Positions 26,332-34,788 of a stretch of 64,000 nucleotides of DNA are shown in pieces. The translations under genes and the position numbers were made by a program. The DNA comes from JBHBQE01 sp041776485 (lineage in GTDB: Bacteria > Bacillota > Clostridia > Lachnospirales > Lachnospiraceae), in assembly GCA_041776485.1 (NCBI GenBank), contig JBHBQE010000006.1, positions 131,566-195,565 of the forward strand. Reading direction: 5' to 3'. Under the pieces are notes generated by a model that was not told the DNA's origin, ran no database searches, and saw nothing but the letters and a program-made list of their open reading frames with translations. Within the stretch, counting starts at the first letter, position 1. The number at the start of each line of letters is the position of its first letter.

Positions 26332-27456
26332 ATGAAAAGAAAATTAGCTGTAATTATTAGCTTATGTATGGTGCTAGGTGGATTGGCAGGGTGCAAGAAC
26401 AGTGGTGAGAATACCAAAAAACCGGTAGAAAATAATAAACAGCTTCAGGTTGTTACTACAATTTTCCCGGAATATGACTGGGTTAACAGCATATTGGGAG
26501 ATAATCCTGCTAACATGGAGGTTTCCATGCTTTTGGATAATGGTGTGGATTTACACAGCTACCAGCCTACCACAGAGGATATTGCAAAAATTGCCGGCTG
26601 TGACCTTTTTGTTTATGTGGGTGGAGAGTCGGACGAATGGGTTGAAAAGGCTTTAATGGAATCCACCAATCCGGACATGAAGGCAATAAACCTGTTGGAG
26701 GTGCTGGGCAGTCAGGTTAAGGAAGAGGAAATTGTAGAGGGCATGGAGCATAATCATGAGCACGAACATGATGAGCATGAGGATACAGATCACGGTCATG
26801 AGGATGAGCACCATGACGACAAGGAGCATGAAGAAGAACATCATGATGACGCAGACCACGAGGAACATAATGATGAGCACCACGATGATACGGACCACGA
26901 GGAGCATGACCATGAACACGAATTAGATGAGCATGTATGGCTTTCCCTTAGAAATGCTTCTGTGTTATGTGAAGAAATTGCCGATAATTTGTGCCAGATA
27001 GATGAAGCCAACGCGGATACATATAAGGCAAATTTGTCTGCCTACAAGAATGCGCTTGAAAATTTAGATAAGGAATATGAAAAAGCAGCTTCAGATTCTG
27101 AAACAAAAACCTTAATATTTGGGGACAGATTTCCTTTCAGATATTTGACAGATGACTATGATTTAGAATACTATGCTGCGTTTTCCGGCTGCTCTGCGGA
27201 AACTGAGGCAAGCTTTGAGACAGTTACATTCCTTGCAAGGAAAATTGATGAGCTGTCTATAAATTCCATTATAGTAATTGACGGCTCTGATGAAAAAATA
27301 GCGAAGGCTATTATGGAAAATACTGTTGAAAAGGAAAAGAAAATACTTAAAATGGATTCTATGCAATCGGTTACCGCTGAAGATGTGGAATCGGGGATAA
27401 GTTATATTTCCATTATGGAGGAAAACCTGTCTGCACTTAAAGAAGCTTTGAAATAA
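26332..27456 (+). CDS. znuA: Zinc ABC importer binding lipoprotein
   Basis: 374 residues. The lipobox LAGC ends the signal peptide. Cluster A-I metal-binding fold: first ligand in DLHSY (family usually PHxY), then a very long His/Asp/Glu loop (about residues 140-196), and the second ligand His201 in DEHVWLS. Later a FGDRFPFRYL strand supplies the usual His/Asp region. It captures Zn(II) outside the membrane for ZnuBC. Confidence 0.95.
   Translation: MKRKLAVIISLCMVLGGLAGCKNSGENTKKPVENNKQLQVVTTIFPEYDWVNSILGDNPANMEVSMLLDNGVDLHSYQPTTEDIAKIAGCDLFVYVGGESDEWVEKALMESTNPDMKAINLLEVLGSQVKEEEIVEGMEHNHEHEHDEHEDTDHGHEDEHHDDKEHEEEHHDDADHEEHNDEHHDDTDHEEHDHEHELDEHVWLSLRNASVLCEEIADNLCQIDEANADTYKANLSAYKNALENLDKEYEKAASDSETKTLIFGDRFPFRYLTDDYDLEYYAAFSGCSAETEASFETVTFLARKIDELSINSIIVIDGSDEKIAKAIMENTVEKEKKILKMDSMQSVTAEDVESGISYISIMEENLSALKEALK
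26749..26919 (+). repeat. His/Asp/Glu-rich imperfect repeat in znuA
   Basis: About 57 codons, of which about 20 are His. The unit HHDDxDHEEH is repeated imperfectly (EEHHDDADHEEH, then DEHHDDTDHEEH). Such loops in ZnuA/AdcA proteins gather zinc. Slippage between the related units could change loop length among strains. Confidence 0.9.
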
Positions 27457-27464
27457 GAAGGATT

Positions 27465-28178
27465 ATGCCATTACTTACAATTAAGGATTTATCAATTGGA
27501 TATGACGGAAAAACCGTTGCGGGAAATTTAAGTTTTACAGTTAATGCAGGAGACTATCTATGTATACTGGGCGAAAACGGCTCCGGCAAAACTACTCTTA
27601 TGAATACTCTTTTGGGCTTAAGCAAACAGCTTGCAGGAGAGATTATTGTAGGGGACGGACTTAGAAAAAATGAGATAGGATATTTGCCCCAGCAGACACT
27701 GGTACAAAGAGATTTTCCTGCTTCAGTTAAAGAGATTGTACTTTCAGGGTGCCAAGGGCGGTTAAATAATCGCCCTTTTTACAATAAAGAGGATAGAAGG
27801 CTTGCTGAAAGCAATATGAAAAGAATGGGTATAGACAGGCTTTCCAGGAAATGCTATAGAGAGCTTTCCGGTGGACAGCAGCAACGTGTACTTTTGGCTC
27901 GTGCTCTCTGTGCCACAGGTAAGCTTCTTTTATTGGATGAGCCGGTATCCGGTTTGGACCCGAAGGCAGCTCAGGAAATGTACAATATTATTGAAAGGCT
28001 TAATAAAGAGGGAATAACCGTAATTATGATTTCCCATGATGTATCAAAGGCTGTAAGCACTGCCAGTCATATACTTTATATTGGTGCTGAAATATTTTTC
28101 GGCACAGTTAAGGAATATTTAGATAGCAAATATGGAAAAATATTTGTACAGGCAGAAGGGAATGGTATTATATGCTAG
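27465..28178 (+). CDS. znuC: Zinc ABC importer ATPase
   Basis: 237 residues. Walker A GENGSGKTT, signature LSGGQQQRV, Walker B LLLDEPVSGLD and MISHD. It lies 8 bases after znuA with an AGAAGGA ribosome site, and its end overlaps znuB by 7 bases. Confidence 0.96.
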   Translation: MPLLTIKDLSIGYDGKTVAGNLSFTVNAGDYLCILGENGSGKTTLMNTLLGLSKQLAGEIIVGDGLRKNEIGYLPQQTLVQRDFPASVKEIVLSGCQGRLNNRPFYNKEDRRLAESNMKRMGIDRLSRKCYRELSGGQQQRVLLARALCATGKLLLLDEPVSGLDPKAAQEMYNIIERLNKEGITVIMISHDVSKAVSTASHILYIGAEIFFGTVKEYLDSKYGKIFVQAEGNGIIC

Positions 28179-29011
28179 CTAAGCTTTCTTTATACATGGA
28201 ATTTCCCTTTGTAAGATATGCCTTGATTGTCGGGGTTATGATAGCATTGTGTTCTTCCCTTTTAGGTGTGACATTGGTGCTTAAGAGATTTTCATTTATT
28301 GGAGACGGACTGTCCCATGTGGCATTCGGAGCCATGTCAATAGCCAGTGTTTTGAAATTATCTAACAATATGATGTTGATTTTGCCGGTTACAATAGTTT
28401 GCGCAGTGCTGCTATTAAAGACCGGGCAAAATACCAAGATAAAAGGGGACGCCATGATTGCCATGATATCTGTGGGGGCATTGGCATTTGGCTATCTTTT
28501 TATGAATATTTTTGCCACCTCATCTAATTTAACCGGAGATGTATGCAGTACATTATTCGGTTCTACTTCAATACTTACTCTTACAATAAAAGAGGTATGG
28601 CTGTCTATTATATTATCTTTGGCGGTGGTTATTATTTTTATTCTGTTTTACAACAAAATTTTTGCAGTTACCTTTGATGAAAATTTTGCCAGAGCAGCTG
28701 GTTCGAGGGTAGAGGGATATAATCTTCTGATTGCAATAGTAATTGCCGTTATAATTGTATTGGCGATGAATTTGGTAGGATCCCTTTTAATATCAGCTTT
28801 GGTTATTTTCCCGGCATTATCTGCCATGAGAGTATTTGCCAGCTTTAAGGGTGTAACAATCTGTTCTGCGATTATATCTGTATTATGTGCGTTGTTGGGA
28901 ATATTTATTTCCGTTTTGGCAGGTACCCCGGTCGGATCAACAATTGTGGCAGTTAATGTTACATTTTTTTTAATATTTAGTATAATAGGAAAGGTTAGAC
29001 CTAGAAGCTGA
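28172..29011 (+). CDS. znuB: Zinc ABC importer permease
   Basis: 279 residues, eight or so transmembrane helices, ABC-3 family. Signature region GDGLSHVAFGAM near residue 50 and GTPVGSTIV close to the C terminus. Forms the membrane channel of the ZnuABC importer. Confidence 0.96.
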   Translation: MLAKLSLYMEFPFVRYALIVGVMIALCSSLLGVTLVLKRFSFIGDGLSHVAFGAMSIASVLKLSNNMMLILPVTIVCAVLLLKTGQNTKIKGDAMIAMISVGALAFGYLFMNIFATSSNLTGDVCSTLFGSTSILTLTIKEVWLSIILSLAVVIIFILFYNKIFAVTFDENFARAAGSRVEGYNLLIAIVIAVIIVLAMNLVGSLLISALVIFPALSAMRVFASFKGVTICSAIISVLCALLGIFISVLAGTPVGSTIVAVNVTFFLIFSIIGKVRPRS

Positions 29012-29031
29012 ATTCAAATATTGCCGGTAAA

Positions 29032-29577
29032 ATGATAATAAATAATAATACCAATAAAAGTAAAATTTATATGTTAATACTGATTTTTGCAGTATTAATT
29101 TCCGGATGCACAAAATCAAAGGATAGTAAAATTAATGACAGCTCCATTATAATTCAAGGTGAGGAATCAAAGGATAATAAGGAAAAAGATAATACAGATA
29201 AAATTCAAGAGGACAAGGTGTACAAACGAGGGACAGTTGATCTGGATTTAACGGAATTAAATACCAATATATTGTATGCAGAGGTATATAATATGATGTG
29301 CATCCCAGGTGATTATGAGGGAAAGACTGTTAAATTAAAGGGAAGCTTTATGTGTTATAATGACGTATCCACCGGGAAGGAGTATTATGTATGTATGGTG
29401 CAGGATATGCAGGCATGCTGTACTCAGGGGATAGAATTTGAGCCGATAGAAAAACTCAATGGAGATACCTGCCCGGAAAGTGGAGCGACAATAATAGTAA
29501 CGGGCGAATTTACCACCTATGAGGAAAGTGGAATTAGATTTTGTGTTTTAAAAAATGCAGAAATGATTGTGGAATAA
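29032..29577 (+). CDS. Lipoprotein with OB-like C-terminal domain
   Basis: 181 residues. The signal peptide ends in lipobox LISGC. An Asp/Glu/Lys-rich spacer (about 27-65) is followed by a domain of about 110 residues with a KGSFMCY strand and CC in DMQACCTQG. This pattern resembles the C-terminal domain of the TIGR03943/YcgQ family, but that is from memory. It lies 20 bases after znuB with no terminator between, so it is probably the last gene of the zinc operon and may help zinc handling at the surface. No other support for function. Confidence 0.8.
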   Translation: MIINNNTNKSKIYMLILIFAVLISGCTKSKDSKINDSSIIIQGEESKDNKEKDNTDKIQEDKVYKRGTVDLDLTELNTNILYAEVYNMMCIPGDYEGKTVKLKGSFMCYNDVSTGKEYYVCMVQDMQACCTQGIEFEPIEKLNGDTCPESGATIIVTGEFTTYEESGIRFCVLKNAEMIVE

Positions 29578-29703
29578 TCGGTAATAATTATTTCGGATGA
29601 CAGGGCAATAACTGTCGCGTCGAAGTTTCTATAAACCTTGGATTTTCCCACAATCATACATATATTTCAGTGAATAGTAAATTAAATATATAAGCAAGGG
29701 TAT

Positions 29704-29739
29704 AAAAAAACCAAAATCTACATTTCCAGTAAATTTTGG
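29704..29739 (-). terminator. Terminator of the Val-Met tRNA unit
   Basis: On the minus strand a 7-bp stem CCAAAAT / ATTTTGG with a 15-base loop is followed by seven T. It lies 15 bases after the tRNA-Met discriminator. Confidence 0.75.
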
Positions 29740-29754
29740 CTGATAATCTTGTAC

Positions 29755-29828
29755 TAGCGAGGGAGAGACTCGAACTCTCAACCTCCCGGGTATGAACCGG
29801 ACGCTCTAGCCAGTTGAGCCACCTCGCC
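29755..29828 (-). tRNA. tRNA-Met (CAT), elongator
   Basis: Acceptor GGCGAGG pairs with CCTCGCT (G1-U72 wobble, as in Bacillus elongator tRNA-Met). The D loop contains GG, the anticodon loop TTCATAC sits on stem TCCGG/CCGGG, and T stem GAGAG/CTCTC surrounds TTCGAGT. The anticodon is at plus-strand 29792-29794. It lacks the three G-C pairs and position-1 mismatch of initiator tRNA. CCA is not encoded. Confidence 0.95.
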
Positions 29829-29836
29829 ATAAAAAA

Positions 29837-29909
29837 TGGGACCTACAGGGCTCGAACCTGTGACCCTCTGCTTGTAAGGCAGATGCTCTCCCAGCTGAGC
29901 TAAGATCCC
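29837..29909 (-). tRNA. tRNA-Val (TAC)
   Basis: Acceptor GGGATCT/AGGTCCC, D stem GCTC/GAGC, anticodon stem TCTGC/GGCAG... read with loop CTTACAA (anticodon TAC at plus-strand 29874-29876), T stem ACAGG/CCTGT around TTCGAGC. Discriminator A. It is the first gene of the two-tRNA transcript. Confidence 0.95.
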
Positions 29910-29931
29910 ATTCGCTAAATGCGACTTTGTA

Positions 29932-29960
29932 ATTATACAAAAACAGAAACATGAAGTCAA
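29932..29960 (-). promoter_or_regulatory. Promoter of the tRNA-Val/tRNA-Met unit
   Basis: Minus strand: TTGACT (29960-29955), a 17-base spacer, TATAAT (29937-29932). The predicted start is about 15 bases ahead of tRNA-Val. Confidence 0.88.
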
Positions 29961-30108
29961 GGAAAGATTTATAAAATTTTTATAGGTCAAGCAAAAATTT
30001 TACTTGACTATAAATTGGAATTTAGAATGTGGCATTTATTCCCATAAAATAAATATATTGATATAATTATATGTATTTTACAGATATTGATTGTAAATAG
30101 TGTGTGCT

Positions 30109-31992
30109 ATGGATATAAATAAGAGACTTGAAGATTTAATTAAAAAATATAATATAGATAGACAATTTTATGGATGGGGTGAATATATTAAAGCAAGAGA
30201 TTATATTCAGTCATTTCTTAAGAAAAATATAATAGAGAACAATCTTATACTAATAGGCAATTCAGAATACGAGGTAAAGTATTTTAGAAACCACTTTGGT
30301 CTATATAATTCTAATATTCAAATAGTTAATGATGGGGATACATATGAGAGTTTTCAAAACTTAGATGAAGATTGCACATATCTGGTAACTTCATTTCAGG
30401 GACATGGAGATATATTTAATAAACTAAGTAATTCGGGAAAGTCTGTCTATGATATTTATAAAGAGCTTGAGGAGTTTGGCCTTAGATTTAATTCTCCATT
30501 TTTTGATATATATAGGGATGTATATATACACATTAGAACAGGGGTTAAGACAAGAGAAATAGAACATTTCTCCATAAGCTATATTTTTTTTAAGCACAGA
30601 GTTGAGTATGAAAATGAAGTAGATATCGACAAGAAAAGATTTGCTCTTGAAAGGGTAATATTTGATTTGGTTTATGCCAAGGATTTTGTTTTGCTAAAAA
30701 AATATATTTATGAGTATACCAACTCCTTTGATGATTTATATGAAGGATTTTGGATGGAAATTAATGGACTTTTAGAAGAAATACAAAGGGCATTAAACAA
30801 AAGAAATAAAAGAGATTGTGTAACCTACTGGTTGGATGCCTTAGAGTACGGTGAGGACTACAGTATGCCATTTTTATTATCTTTAGATAGAAGTTCATTT
30901 GTGTTTGATAATATATATACGGTAACACCCTATACAGGTCCCTCATTTAAGACTTGTTTTGCTAAAAAAAGAGCAATTGATGAGGAAGGATTTAAATTTT
31001 CTGCAATAAATGATGAAAACAGCTCATTTATGAAAGAATTAAATAAAAGGGACTATACCTTTAAATATTTTGGACATATAGATTTATATGAAAACAATAA
31101 ATCAAATAAGCTTTTTAAACAGCCTGCTGCTATAACTGAGATGATGTGGGATATATTAAACGAAATCTTACTTGAGAAAAATGTAAACAAAAAATTCTTT
31201 ATGGTAGTGCATGAAATGGGTACACATTATCCGCATTTAACCATGGGCCTTACCGGAGAAAAGATTGAGGCAAATCACCCTTGGCCGGGAATTCCCAATA
31301 ATACAGCTTTGGCTATATCCCAAAGAGAGCCTTCTAAAAAATATATAGATTCCCAATTGATGTTTTATAACAAACTTTTGCCTAAGAATATGTATAAAAT
31401 TTATATGAGTGATCATGGATACACAAGAATGGGCAGATACCATACAATAATGAAAATCCAAGGTGATAATGTAAGTCCTTATAGATGTGAGGATATGATA
31501 AGTCTTTATGATTTTGACAGAATTATTATGAATATGCTGGATAAAAATTTTATTATAAAGAATATTGAATTAAAGGATTTTGTACAAGTATGTGATGTGG
31601 ACTATTATAATAGGGATTTTATTCTGGAAAAAATTAAGGATTATAAAACATTTTCCCAAGAAGTATTAATGGGGTATCAAGGGGTTATAACAAAGGAGGA
31701 TATGTTAATTAAATATAATGATGAAGTTATACTTTATCAAAAACATAAAAACGATCATATAATGGTGACAGATGGGAGAATGGAATATTTGGAAAGTAAA
31801 CTCAGCAAAAAAAGAATAGATGTAAACAAGGAGGATAAGTTTAAATATTCCAGACTATATATTAATGCCTACAAAAAATGTAAAAAACGAACTGAAGAGG
31901 TGGAGAATAGAAAATGGGAGATAATTAGGGATATATTTGCAAATATCAGCTCAGACAGCATTTTAGCTGTGAGGGGGGGGTGGATACCATAG
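30109..31992 (+). CDS. Sulfatase-fold (alkaline phosphatase superfamily) protein, cut short by a G8 tract
   Basis: 627 residues in this reading. An N-terminal module of about 140 residues opens with NLILIGNSEYE and ends with VYDIYKELEEFGLRF. The central sulfatase-like domain (about 235-450) has a metal-site strand VTYWLDALEYGED, a candidate Thr276 nucleophile in TPYTGPSF, VVHEMGTHYPH (368-377) and SDHGYTRMGRYH (434-445). These recall lipoteichoic acid synthase and phosphoethanolamine transferases, but no membrane helices are present, so a cytoplasmic or peripheral enzyme acting on a phosphate or sulfate ester is inferred. The frame ends just after eight G residues. No Shine-Dalgarno sequence is seen before ATG 30109. 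Confidence 0.8.
   Translation: MDINKRLEDLIKKYNIDRQFYGWGEYIKARDYIQSFLKKNIIENNLILIGNSEYEVKYFRNHFGLYNSNIQIVNDGDTYESFQNLDEDCTYLVTSFQGHGDIFNKLSNSGKSVYDIYKELEEFGLRFNSPFFDIYRDVYIHIRTGVKTREIEHFSISYIFFKHRVEYENEVDIDKKRFALERVIFDLVYAKDFVLLKKYIYEYTNSFDDLYEGFWMEINGLLEEIQRALNKRNKRDCVTYWLDALEYGEDYSMPFLLSLDRSSFVFDNIYTVTPYTGPSFKTCFAKKRAIDEEGFKFSAINDENSSFMKELNKRDYTFKYFGHIDLYENNKSNKLFKQPAAITEMMWDILNEILLEKNVNKKFFMVVHEMGTHYPHLTMGLTGEKIEANHPWPGIPNNTALAISQREPSKKYIDSQLMFYNKLLPKNMYKIYMSDHGYTRMGRYHTIMKIQGDNVSPYRCEDMISLYDFDRIIMNMLDKNFIIKNIELKDFVQVCDVDYYNRDFILEKIKDYKTFSQEVLMGYQGVITKEDMLIKYNDEVILYQKHKNDHIMVTDGRMEYLESKLSKKRIDVNKEDKFKYSRLYINAYKKCKKRTEEVENRKWEIIRDIFANISSDSILAVRGGWIP
31973..31980 (+). repeat. G8 homopolymer inside the coding region
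   Basis: Eight consecutive G in an AT-rich gene. With seven (or ten) G the frame runs without a stop into the downstream 95-codon frame; with eight it stops at 31990-31992. This is typical of slipped-strand phase variation, though a sequencing length error cannot be excluded. Confidence 0.85.
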
Positions 31993-31993
31993 T

Positions 31994-32293
31994 CTTAGAC
32001 TTCTAATGGGGCTGGATTATAGTCTAAGAAGTAGGGTAAAATTTCTAATAGATAACGATACCAACTGTATTTCATCAAAAATAGGAATACGGGTAATCAG
32101 TCCTGGACAGGTGCTGGATTATCCTATAGATACTGTAATTATTTCATCCTTTGAATTTAGGCAGAATATGTTGGGAGAATTTTTAGATAAAAATATTAAA
32201 ATAATTGACATATACGAAATTCTTGAGAAAAAATCCATAATATTAAACAGACCATTTTACGAAATGGAATATGCAAAGGAGGATTTTAATTAA
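31994..32293 (+). pseudogene. Out-of-frame C-terminal module of the sulfatase-fold protein
   Basis: In the frame reached by removing one G, the sequence continues RGGGYHSLRLLMGLDYS and ends at 32293, giving a joined protein of about 727 residues. The module resembles the N-terminal module of the same protein: a GGGYHSLRLL opening and a closing IDIYEILEKKSIILNRPFYE, compared with VYDIYKELEEFGLRFNSPFF. The ATG at 32006 has no ribosome site, so separate translation is unlikely. Confidence 0.8.
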
Positions 32294-32300
32294 AAAGGTA

Positions 32301-32331
32301 TTGACCCTATAGTAACTATATAGTTTAGAAT
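32301..32331 (+). promoter_or_regulatory. MerR-type promoter (19-bp spacer) of the purine scavenging operon
   Basis: TTGACC at 32301-32306, a 19-base spacer and TAGAAT at 32326-32331. The spacer holds the palindrome ACTATATAGT (32315-32324) and imperfect CTATAG arms. Promoters activated by MerR-family proteins have this overlong spacer with internal dyad, and a MerR gene ends this operon. The leader would be only about 13 bases, carrying AAAGGAGG. Confidence 0.6.
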
Positions 32332-32350
32332 GCCCTTAAAGGAGGTAAAT

Positions 32351-33742
32351 ATGGAGGGCATAACTTTAATAAAAAATGCAAGAGCAATAGTAACCTGTGA
32401 CGGATTTGATAATGTTTTTTATGATAGTGATATTCTTATCCAAGGTCCGCAAATATTAAAAATAGACAAAGATATAAAGGACAAGATTGATAAAGTTATT
32501 GACGCCAGGAATATGTTCATATATCCGGGTTTAGTAAATTGTCATCACCATTTTTTTCAAACCTTTGTAAGAAATCTGCAAAGTATTGATTTCCCAAACA
32601 TGACAGTGCCGCAATGGCTGGACAAAATATATCGTATTTTCCAAATAATAGATGATGAAGTCATATATTACTCATCCTTAACAGCAATGGCAGATTTAAT
32701 TAAGCATGGCTGTACCCTGGCATTTGACCACCAGTATTGCTATACCAGGGACACCGGGAAATTACCGGTGGACAGGCAAATGGAGGCGGCAAAGCTTCTG
32801 GGCATAAGGTATCATGCAGGCAGAGGTACAAATACGCTGCCCTATAGTGAGGGAAGTACAATCCCGGATAATATGCTGGAAAGTACGGATGAATTTATAA
32901 AGGATTGTGAAAGACTTATAGACAAGTATCACGATACCGACAAATTTGCCATGCAAAGAATTGTTATGGCACCCTGTCAGCCTATTAATTCCTATCCGGA
33001 AACCTTTATAGAGACAGTTAAGCTTGCCAGGGATAAGGGTGTTAGAATGCACACCCATTTAGGAGAGGGTGAAAATGAAATCATGGAAAGCAGATGGGGG
33101 AAGCGTACCCTTGAATGGTGTCAAAGTATTGATTTTATTGGAAATGATGTTTGGTTTGCCCATTGCTGGGAGCTTAATCCTGATGAATATAGGCTGCTGG
33201 GGGAGTTGGGAACCGGAATCACCCATTGTCCTTCACCGGCTATTTTGGGGGGATTTCCAATATTACACCTAAAGGAGCTGGGAAACAATAGTGTATTGGT
33301 ATCTCTGGGATGTGACGGTTCCGCTACCAATGATTCTTCTAATCTGCTGGATTCCATGAGAATAGCATGGCTTATGCAGGCATGGCATGCCAAAGAAAGG
33401 GGTGGCTGTATAGCGCCCTATGATATGCTTAAGATTGCAACGGTTAATGGTGCAAAGACGCTGGGACAAGATGATTTGGGAAGCCTTGAACCGGGTAAGG
33501 GTGCAGATTTATTTATGATAAACGTAGAGAAACTGGAGTATTCCGGTGCATTGCATGATCCTAAAAATATCATACCTCATGTCGGTATAACAGGTACTGT
33601 AGATTTAACAATGATAAACGGCAATGTGGTGTATCAAAACGGGGAACTTACAAATATAGATGAGTGTAAGCTTGCAGAGGAAGGAGAGAGGGTGTGCAGC
33701 AAGGTATTACGTGATAAATGTAATGCTTTTAATATTAATTAA
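32351..33742 (+). CDS. Amidohydrolase, probably 8-oxoguanine deaminase
   Basis: 463 residues of the metal-dependent amidohydrolase superfamily, ATZ/TRZ group. Metal ligands are visible in NCHHHFFQTF, HTHLGEGENE, HCWEL and SLGCDGSATND. This set, including HCWE, resembles characterised 8-oxoguanine and isoxanthopterin deaminases. The neighbours (nucleoside-type BMP importer) fit deamination of an oxidised or modified purine to a urate or xanthine-type product. Start ATG 32351 follows GGAGG at 32341; an ATG at 32330 was rejected. Exact substrate uncertain. Confidence 0.82.
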   Translation: MEGITLIKNARAIVTCDGFDNVFYDSDILIQGPQILKIDKDIKDKIDKVIDARNMFIYPGLVNCHHHFFQTFVRNLQSIDFPNMTVPQWLDKIYRIFQIIDDEVIYYSSLTAMADLIKHGCTLAFDHQYCYTRDTGKLPVDRQMEAAKLLGIRYHAGRGTNTLPYSEGSTIPDNMLESTDEFIKDCERLIDKYHDTDKFAMQRIVMAPCQPINSYPETFIETVKLARDKGVRMHTHLGEGENEIMESRWGKRTLEWCQSIDFIGNDVWFAHCWELNPDEYRLLGELGTGITHCPSPAILGGFPILHLKELGNNSVLVSLGCDGSATNDSSNLLDSMRIAWLMQAWHAKERGGCIAPYDMLKIATVNGAKTLGQDDLGSLEPGKGADLFMINVEKLEYSGALHDPKNIIPHVGITGTVDLTMINGNVVYQNGELTNIDECKLAEEGERVCSKVLRDKCNAFNIN

Positions 33743-33770
33743 GCAAGTTAAAAGGAAAGGGAGAGAAATT

Positions 33771-34772
33771 ATGAAGAAAAGGTTGAAGTTGATTTTGTCC
33801 TTGGGAATGGCAGTGCTGTTATTAATTACAGGCTGTGGCAAAAAAACAGAAACAGGCAGTACAGTTGATACAAAAGATAGCGCTATTAAGGTTGCTATAG
33901 TAATGTCAGGTGCAATCAATGACCAGGGCTGGAACCAAACCGCCTATGAGGGGGCTAAAAAGGCTTGTGAAAAATATGGATATGAATTGTCCTATAGCGA
34001 AAATGTGGAAACGGCAGATATTTCCTCCACATTTACAGATTATGCAACTTCCGGATATGATGTTGTAATAGGTCATGGGTTTGAATTTGGTGATCCGGCA
34101 TTGGAGGTAGCTGTACAGTTTCCAGATGTAAAATTCATCTGTACAGAGGCGGATGTATTCAGCGATAATGTTGCATCCTATGTGATGGCATGTGAGCAGT
34201 CTGCATATGTAGAGGGATTTATTGCCGCAAAGGTTACGAAAAGCAATGTGATTGGAGGTATTGGACCTATACAGGGAGATTCTCTTGTAAAAATAATAAA
34301 TGGATATTATGACGGTGCAAAGGCAGTAAATCCTGATATAGAGGTTAAAATGGCATGGACAAATTCCTTTGTGGATACTCAGCTTGCTCAGGAGGCTGCT
34401 ATTGCTATGATTGAGGATAAAGCTGATGTTATAAAGCATTGTGCAAATGCCTGCGGAAACGGCGCTATGTCTGCGGCAGTTGAGGCGGATATTTATTGTC
34501 AAGGCGACTCCTATGACCAAAGCTCTCTTGCACCGGATAATATTTTAGATTCAGCCTTATATAATCTGGATATTGTATTAGATATTGCTTTAGGAAAGGT
34601 TGCGGATAACAGCTTTAAAGGAGAGGTATGTTATCTGGGATTATCTGACGGGGCTGTGGATGTTTTGATTTCCGATAATGTGCCTGAGAATGTAAAAAAA
34701 GAGGCATTGGATTTAATAGAAAAAATAAAATCCGGTGAAGTAGAGGTTAAGCCGGATTATGCTGTCAGATAA
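33771..34772 (+). CDS. BMP-family nucleoside-binding lipoprotein
   Basis: 333 residues. Signal peptide with lipobox LITGC, then a PnrA/Med-type periplasmic-binding fold: AIVMSGAINDQGWNQTAYEG near the start, with Asp and Trp residues that stack on purine nucleosides in PnrA, and VIGHGFEFGDP. It should deliver purine nucleosides or bases to the ABC proteins that follow. A frame reaching back to 33660 overlaps the deaminase gene and was not used; GGAAAGGGAGAG precedes ATG 33771. Confidence 0.93.
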   Translation: MKKRLKLILSLGMAVLLLITGCGKKTETGSTVDTKDSAIKVAIVMSGAINDQGWNQTAYEGAKKACEKYGYELSYSENVETADISSTFTDYATSGYDVVIGHGFEFGDPALEVAVQFPDVKFICTEADVFSDNVASYVMACEQSAYVEGFIAAKVTKSNVIGGIGPIQGDSLVKIINGYYDGAKAVNPDIEVKMAWTNSFVDTQLAQEAAIAMIEDKADVIKHCANACGNGAMSAAVEADIYCQGDSYDQSSLAPDNILDSALYNLDIVLDIALGKVADNSFKGEVCYLGLSDGAVDVLISDNVPENVKKEALDLIEKIKSGEVEVKPDYAVR

Positions 34773-34788
34773 TAATATATTTTATGTG

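Noticed and set aside
26653..26919. Antisense hydrophobic 88-codon frame
   Set aside because: It is the reverse reading of the His-rich codons of znuA (CAT/GAT read as ATG/ATC), not a gene.
26749..26919. Direct-repeat array resembling CRISPR
   Set aside because: Repeats are in-frame His/Asp/Glu codons of znuA, without spacers.
29755..29828. Initiator tRNA-fMet
   Set aside because: Has a G1-U72 pair and lacks the three G-C pairs in the anticodon stem, so it is the elongator type.
31994..32028. 8-bp inverted repeat CTTAGACT / AGTCTAAG just after the G8 tract, as a programmed frameshift stimulator
   Set aside because: The shift needed is +1 (skip one base), which does not fit the usual -1 slippery site plus hairpin; a length change in the G tract explains the frames more simply.
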